A program made the translations under genes and the position numbers. From Drechmeria coniospora (Eukaryota > Ascomycota > Sordariomycetes > Hypocreales > Ophiocordycipitaceae): a stretch of 64,000 bases of DNA. The number at the start of each line of letters is the position of its first letter. Position 1 is the first letter of the stretch. Positions 58,739-64,000 of this stretch are shown here, piece after piece. The DNA lies in assembly GCF_001625195.1 (NCBI RefSeq), contig NC_054391.1, forward strand, positions 8,384,552 through 8,448,551. The letters are read 5' to 3'. Under the pieces are notes generated by a model. The model did not search any database, was not told the origin of the DNA, and worked only from the letters and a program-made list of their open reading frames with translations.

Positions 58739-61700
58739 GACGGACTGAGCAAGAAAGGGGAGCAGGGAAGGATGGAGCAGGACAGATGGCGGTGCCTACA
58801 GACGGCCTTTCGGGACGTGCTCGATGTGATGACGGGGCGGCAGCTCGTACGGCAAGCCGACCAGGGCCAAGTGCCCTCGGGGCGGTCTCCACCGGGAGTC
58901 GGGGTGCAAGGCAGTCACGGAAGGGGCAACGATGTCCGAATACCTGGTAGTCACAAAATGATCCGAGTTGACGCCGTGAAGCGGGTGCCAGAACGAGCTC
59001 GGGATGCGCGGACGGACAACCTCGAGAGGGGAGGGTGGATGAGGGGAGAGCCAAGATGGAACAGCGGCGAGCAAGACAAGAGCTGATAGGTATATGGAGT
59101 CTGGGCAAGGCAAGAGTGACCTACCCGGAAGGACGGTTTCAATTCGCACGCAGCACTGTGGATTCTGCCTGGTGTCCTACGGGGAAACGAGGAAGGCAAC
59201 TGCCGCTTTGTAGCCCAGTTAGGGAGGTCTGAAGCTGTGGTCACCTTTGTGAACTGAACCTCCTGCTCGCAACCAGCTTCCCAGGTACCCCTACCGGTGT
59301 AGGTACCAATAGCAGGTGCATTTCAAAATACCGGCTGCCAGTGGCATGGCGAGAATGGTTGGCCAGCGAAATTACAGTTTGAAAGGTGAGCGCCTACTGC
59401 AGGTCGCTGGTGCTAGGCCGGCAGCCAGGCACACCTACCCCCAATCCATTGCATTGCAATGGTGTGTGCCCTTGTAATTCCACCTGAGGAGCCTTGCGGT
59501 ATGTATCAGGCATGTGTGTGCTACCCTGGTCGTGGTGTATCCGATGACGCAAATCGCATAGATATGGCGTTTCAAGGCATGGTTGTGGCGAGAGCAACAC
59601 GCGTTTGGTCGGCTTACCGTCGTGACGGTGATGGCTTGTACGAGTACTTCGTGTTTTGATCCATATCCATGTACGGAGTACGCTTGCAAAAAGCAGTGAC
59701 AATGCATGACGGGCAGTACCCTTTACGATAGATTAAACGTACCTAGGTACCCAAGTACTACCTACAGGACAAGTAATACTTGATAGTATGCCTGCTCGTA
59801 TGAGCGAATGCACATCATTAAATCCCGACTGCCAGTCTTCGTTGTAGCTCATTGCTTGCCTCCCTGTGCGCGTCGACCCCACTCGACTCCAGGGTGTTAG
59901 CGCTGCCATTATGAACATTTCTTCCAGCCGACTTGCTCTTTCTAGTAGGTATAAACCTAAGGCAGGCTCGCCAGAGAGGCACTCTCTACCGGTTCCTACC
60001 AGTTACTATCGGTAGCCATCTCTCCAGGGCACTGGACCTGCTGAGAGAGTCCAAAGTAAGAAGAAGACTGACCAGTGTGGACAATGCGGACAGGGAACCC
60101 CTCCCCGGAGTGTGGCCCACGGCTCTACGACGAATAATACTGCCGTACTCCGTACATGCAGACGTACATACAAGTGCTATTCAGGTACAAGCGTGTACGG
60201 GTGTGCACGGCTTGGCGAGAAAAATGCACGCAAGAATACTGCTATTCTTACGCTATTACCTGTTACCTACCTGTTTGGGTGCCTACAAGCTCTACTAGAT
60301 GTTCTGCCCTTTGTGCGAGTTTTCAGGCAAGGTGTATCATGCACACGTCGTAGTAGTACAGAATTCGTGCCGCTACCTACTAACGTATTCGTGCTTGTAT
60401 TGGGTGCACACTGTACGCCGTACAGGGCTGGGAGATGCTGGATAGTACGTAAGTATGTGCACTGGAAGTTGGTATTACTGTGCGGAGTTCAGTACCAGGC
60501 ATTATTAAATAATTTAATACTAGTAGATATGTACCTCAGTAGTGGCAGTGAGTGGCCTGTACGATCGTACCGAACCGCTGTGGGGCGATCTTGCCTTTGA
60601 GTGCTGCACGCACATGTACATGTGCACCGAAATGGACTAGAAGAGGAATGCGAACTTGAAAGTAATACAGTACTGCACGGAGTACTGTACTGTACGGAGT
60701 AACAGTGTAAACGTATTACAACGACAATTCCATGCGCGGCACTCCATCCTTCGCACTCCGCACAGGTACGTCCTTGTTATGACGATGAACAAGCACGGAC
60801 CACGGCACATACAACCTGAGTTAGTACACTTACTGTATTAGTAGTGCTAACGTACACCTACTGTACTTACTTACTCCGTACCTAGTAGGTAGGTACGGAG
60901 CAACCGTGTACAATTACACCAGGAGGGCTCCGTACTCTGTATGGAGTCCAGTGAATGTGTTGCACTGGCAGCAAGTACGTCCATTGCCTAGTACTGTTCA
61001 CCTTCATCATGAACGAGTACTCGATAAACGACAATGATAATACCCACCAAGAATCTAGGGGCAGCTAGGTACAGGTTAGTCTTCACCCGAGCCCGGGAGT
61101 AGTTCCCTGGAGACACCAGCGACCCTTGCTACCATCTTCCAACTCCCCTCCTCTCGTCACGCTCCGTGTGCGGCTCTGCCCTGACTCATCTGTTCGATAT
61201 TTCCTCCAAGTCGGCCCAGAGGGTTTCCCTCCGAACCGAGTCCCGAGACAATCGCGGAGAAGTCTCAGACGCAAATCCTTCTTCTCCAACCCAACTAATG
61301 CTTGGGGTGGACGACTTTGTCATGGAACGGATCTAAATTGGTCGCTCATTGTTGTGCTGCTGTTTCATCCTCAAAGCTCGCCTCCCATTGAATAGGGGGC
61401 AGCCGAACGGATGTGGTTTGCATCATGCATGGGTGTGGCGGGACCGGGGGACCAGCCCTTTCCCAAGCAACCGTCCCCAACTGTTGCTGCGAGACGAATT
61501 GACTGCACATTGAGCAAGACGCTCTTGACGAAACTGAGCCTTTTCGGTGTCAGCCATGACGGTGGGATATCCTCATCGAAACGCGTCGCCGTCCACCAGC
61601 TTCACGAGCATGGCCATGGTGATTTTTCTCCCGCAACAAACACGCATGCGACGGCTGGTGTCATTGTCAAGCGGCAGAGGTGTCCCATTTCTACAATCGA

Positions 61701-62918
61701 TTCGCACAGCGTTCTGGACCGACCGATCAACACTGCAGGCGGGTACGCGTTCGTACACCAGCGGAGCACACGACTGCTGTGAGCGTGCACTCTTTGTACG
61801 AGGATTGCTGGCAAACGCCTTCAGGGAGGTCCGCACAGTTGATGCACGGCACAAATACAGTACAAGTCCACGTACCTAGACAGTAAACCCACGGGGTACG
61901 AGCAATCGTTCCCTCGTGGGTACGGAGAGCCCGCACAGTGGTACTCCGATCAGCGGATGTGGAGAGGAGCCAATCAAGTGGATCCCAGCTCCCTGTCCTT
62001 GGTGGGGAAACAATGAGACACAAGCTCGCAGGTCACTGGACGCTGGGCACGGAGTGTGTCCTGGGCTGCTCGGCGGCAATGAGATTGGCCAAGGCGGTAC
62101 GCTGTGATTGGCTGCTAGCGGACCACCCCCGCAATATGCCGCCAACCGAGTGGCTCCATTCGCACTCTCGACTGTCTCTCTCCAACTCGAACAACTAATC
62201 TGAACGACTCCTGCTGCCAGTGCCCCGAACGCATGGTTTACGTTTTTCCTCCGTACTGCGCATACGTTTGACCTCGTCCTTCGAATGGAGTAATGATCAC
62301 GACGACTACCTTGGTTGGCTCACTGACTCACCCGGGCACCTCTCTAGGCCCCTGCCAGGAACGGCGCTGCACGAGCTTCGACTGACATTCTTCCCCGAGG
62401 CCACCTGACGGTGCACTCTCTTGGTCCCTCCGCCCCCCGGCACTTGGCTCATCGCCCACTCCGTGAGCAGGTTGCCAGCCTAGGTCCTCTCCTCCCAATC
62501 GAGACGCCCCGTTCGCCAGCATCCCCGAAGGCCTTCGAGCAGCCGGCTCCTCGCCGTGGCTGCTTTGACCCGTTCCCCGAACTCCTCCCTGTGCAGCGGC
62601 GGGTGGCACCCGGTAGTCGACAATCCATCATCACCAGCGGCGCCGCGCCCTGGCCGACTCGAATCCTGTCCCTCACCCTAGGCGAGAAAAGAGGCGAATG
62701 CACGCTGGCGATCAATACCGAGTCATGCATTCGATTCCTGCGGCTCTGTAGCTCTCGCTTTGCTGCGAGACCTTGGGTCCTGCTGGGCACGCAAGCCGTC
62801 ACATTCATACCCAGAACGCCCAACAACATACCCACACTCCATTCCCCGTTCCCGTCCGAGCCAGCAGCCGTGGACCGGTGGCCTTTGCCGTTTGGACACC
62901 GGCTCCTAGACCGCTGCC
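58739..62918. other. Long divergent spacer with GTAC clusters
   Basis: A 4.2-kb spacer between the bZIP gene (-) and the RIM15-type kinase (+). GTAC words occur near 59,660-59,770 and densely at 60,130-60,960. Pyrimidine-rich leader for the kinase gene lies at about 62,190-62,910. Several 60-160-codon frames exist but have no recognisable domain. Confidence 0.6.
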
Positions 62919-64000
62919 ATGGACACGCCGCCCGGGCCTGCCACGTTGCCGGCCGTGTCCTCGCTGAGGGCCCAGCAGTCCAACCCCATGGAGAGGACCA
63001 TCAGTCAGGACATTCGAGAAGAGCGAGAGGAGCTCCGCGAGGCCGTGGAGCAGACCCAAAACACCATCGTCGACCTCAACCTGGATGGGACGATCAAATG
63101 GGTCAGCCCGTCGTGGACCGATGTCGTCGGCACGCCCTTTGAGAGCGTCAGCGGGATCCCAATATCGGATTTGATCGTCAGCGAAAACAAGACCGCCTTC
63201 TCCGACGTGGTCGAGTTGATGAAGCGAGATGATTCTCGGAGCTACCGAATCAGCTTCGCCATCCACCTAGGGCCGCTGTCCATGCTGCAACCGATCGACT
63301 GCGCTTGCAACGCCCCCGACTCGGGACCGCAAATCGCCAACCTCGAGGCGCAGGGGATCATCGTCTACGACAGTGTCTCCAGCGAGGAAAGCCACGTGAG
63401 CCCCCATCCCAACCCCACTACCCCCCTCCGTGCGTCCCTCGACGCAGCCGTGCTGACGACGTACCCAAAGACGATGTGGATGATCCGTCCGTGGGTGCCT
63501 CCGCAAGAGGTCAAGATCGACTTGCCCGGGGTCATCGTCGACTCCCTCGGCTCGGGTGCCGAGGTCCTCGCCAGCTATCTCACCCAGCTGGCCGAGTCCG
63601 ACGGCCGCGACGCGGAACCTCGGGACCCGCCCCCGCCCGTGCTCTGCCGCATATGCGAGCGTCAGATCCCTCCGTGGTGGTTCGAGAAGCACACCGACTT
63701 GTGTCTGCAGGAGCATCGCGCCGAGATGGATGTCCAGATGGCCCAGGAGAACTTGACCGAGCACCGCCACGCCATCGTCAAGGTGCTCGACGCCTTGGAG
63801 GCGCGCAAGAGCCGCTCCACGTCTGGCGAGCAGAGCGCCGGGCCCATGGCCGAGTACAAGGGCATGCCCATCGGACCGCCTCCGTCGACGCAGTCGTCCC
63901 CGGGGACTTCCCTGGCCCGTCCGCGGGATGGGACCGGCGGCTTCGGCCACTCCAGGGGTCGCTCGTTCGCGATCCGAAGGCCGCAAGCGCGCATCGTGGA
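62919..64000 (+). CDS. RIM15: RIM15-type protein kinase, N-terminal part (cut by window end)
   Basis: AGC-family kinase that integrates nutrient signals (TOR/PKA) to drive entry into quiescence. Exon 1 is 62919-63395; after an intron (GTGAGC to CCAAAG at 63470) exon 2 runs from 63471 beyond the window. Only about 335 residues are visible. A PAS-like domain spans about 45-125 (NTIVDLNLDGTIKWVSPSWTDVVG). A C2HC zinc finger, LCRICERQIPPWWFEKHTDLC, sits in exon 2, followed by a coiled region (QMAQENLTEHRHAIVKVLDALEARK). Both features precede the kinase domain in fungal Rim15 homologues. The kinase domain itself lies outside the window, so the name rests on the N-terminal half. Confidence 0.85.
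   Translation, partial: MDTPPGPATLPAVSSLRAQQSNPMERTISQDIREEREELREAVEQTQNTIVDLNLDGTIKWVSPSWTDVVGTPFESVSGIPISDLIVSENKTAFSDVVELMKRDDSRSYRISFAIHLGPLSMLQPIDCACNAPDSGPQIANLEAQGIIVYDSVSSEESHVSPHPNPTTPLRASLDAAVLTTYPKTMWMIRPWVPPQEVKIDLPGVIVDSLGSGAEVLASYLTQLAESDGRDAEPRDPPPPVLCRICERQIPPWWFEKHTDLCLQEHRAEMDVQMAQENLTEHRHAIVKVLDALEARKSRSTSGEQSAGPMAEYKGMPIGPPPSTQSSPGTSLARPRDGTGGFGHSRGRSFAIRRPQARIV

Noticed and set aside
61411..61782. 123-codon + strand frame in the spacer before RIM15
   Set aside because: No domain or splice pattern; length is within chance for this base composition.

Overview
This is nuclear DNA from a filamentous ascomycete. Most genes are split by short GT-AG introns of roughly 50-140 nt with CTAAC/CTGAC-like branch sites. 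The proteins match fungal families (Zn2Cys6 and bZIP regulators, Vps1, Abp1, Rim15-type kinase), and the style of coding and of the leaders fits Sordariomycetes, probably Hypocreales. The species cannot be read from the sequence. All exon joins given here were built by hand from frame, splice consensus and family knowledge, so they are predictions. I recognised no bacterial operon, CRISPR array, rRNA or tRNA gene.

Layout. 1-5 kb: MAK21/NOC1 (ribosome assembly) and VPS37 (ESCRT-I). 5-10 kb: gene-poor spacer rich in GTAC motifs. 10-15 kb: poly-Q F-box protein and a convergent AT-hook protein. 15-18 kb: spacer with an AT-rich decayed segment. 18-22.5 kb: hotdog thioesterase, APS kinase, V-ATPase subunit C. 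22.5-24.5 kb: decayed spacer with a G22 tract. 24.5-36 kb: a dense housekeeping block with NUP84, CMC4, SUMO, a three-LIM paxillin-like protein, COX19 and a monothiol glutaredoxin. 37.8-40.5 kb: Zn2Cys6 regulator. 41.6-48.8 kb: VPS1 dynamin, ABP1 and a CYSTM micropeptide. 49-52 kb: GTAC-rich spacer. 52-59 kb: Cys-rich orphan, eIF3d and a bZIP factor. 59-63 kb: GTAC-rich spacer. 62.9 kb to the end: the N-terminal part of a RIM15-type kinase, cut by the window edge.

How the genes relate. There is no pathway cluster; these are mostly conserved single-copy housekeeping genes. Some share cell biology: VPS37, VPS1, ABP1 and the V-ATPase subunit act in endocytosis and vacuolar traffic, while CMC4, COX19 and the glutaredoxin concern mitochondrial copper, redox or iron handling.

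Main surprises. Several genes appear to contain extremely small exons: 3 nt inside the zinc cluster of the Zn2Cys6 regulator, 13 nt inside CMC4, and 8 nt carrying the start codon of APS kinase. The long spacers are filled with a palindromic GTAC motif (GTACTCCGTAC / GTACGGAGTAC) that I did not see in the exons I assembled.
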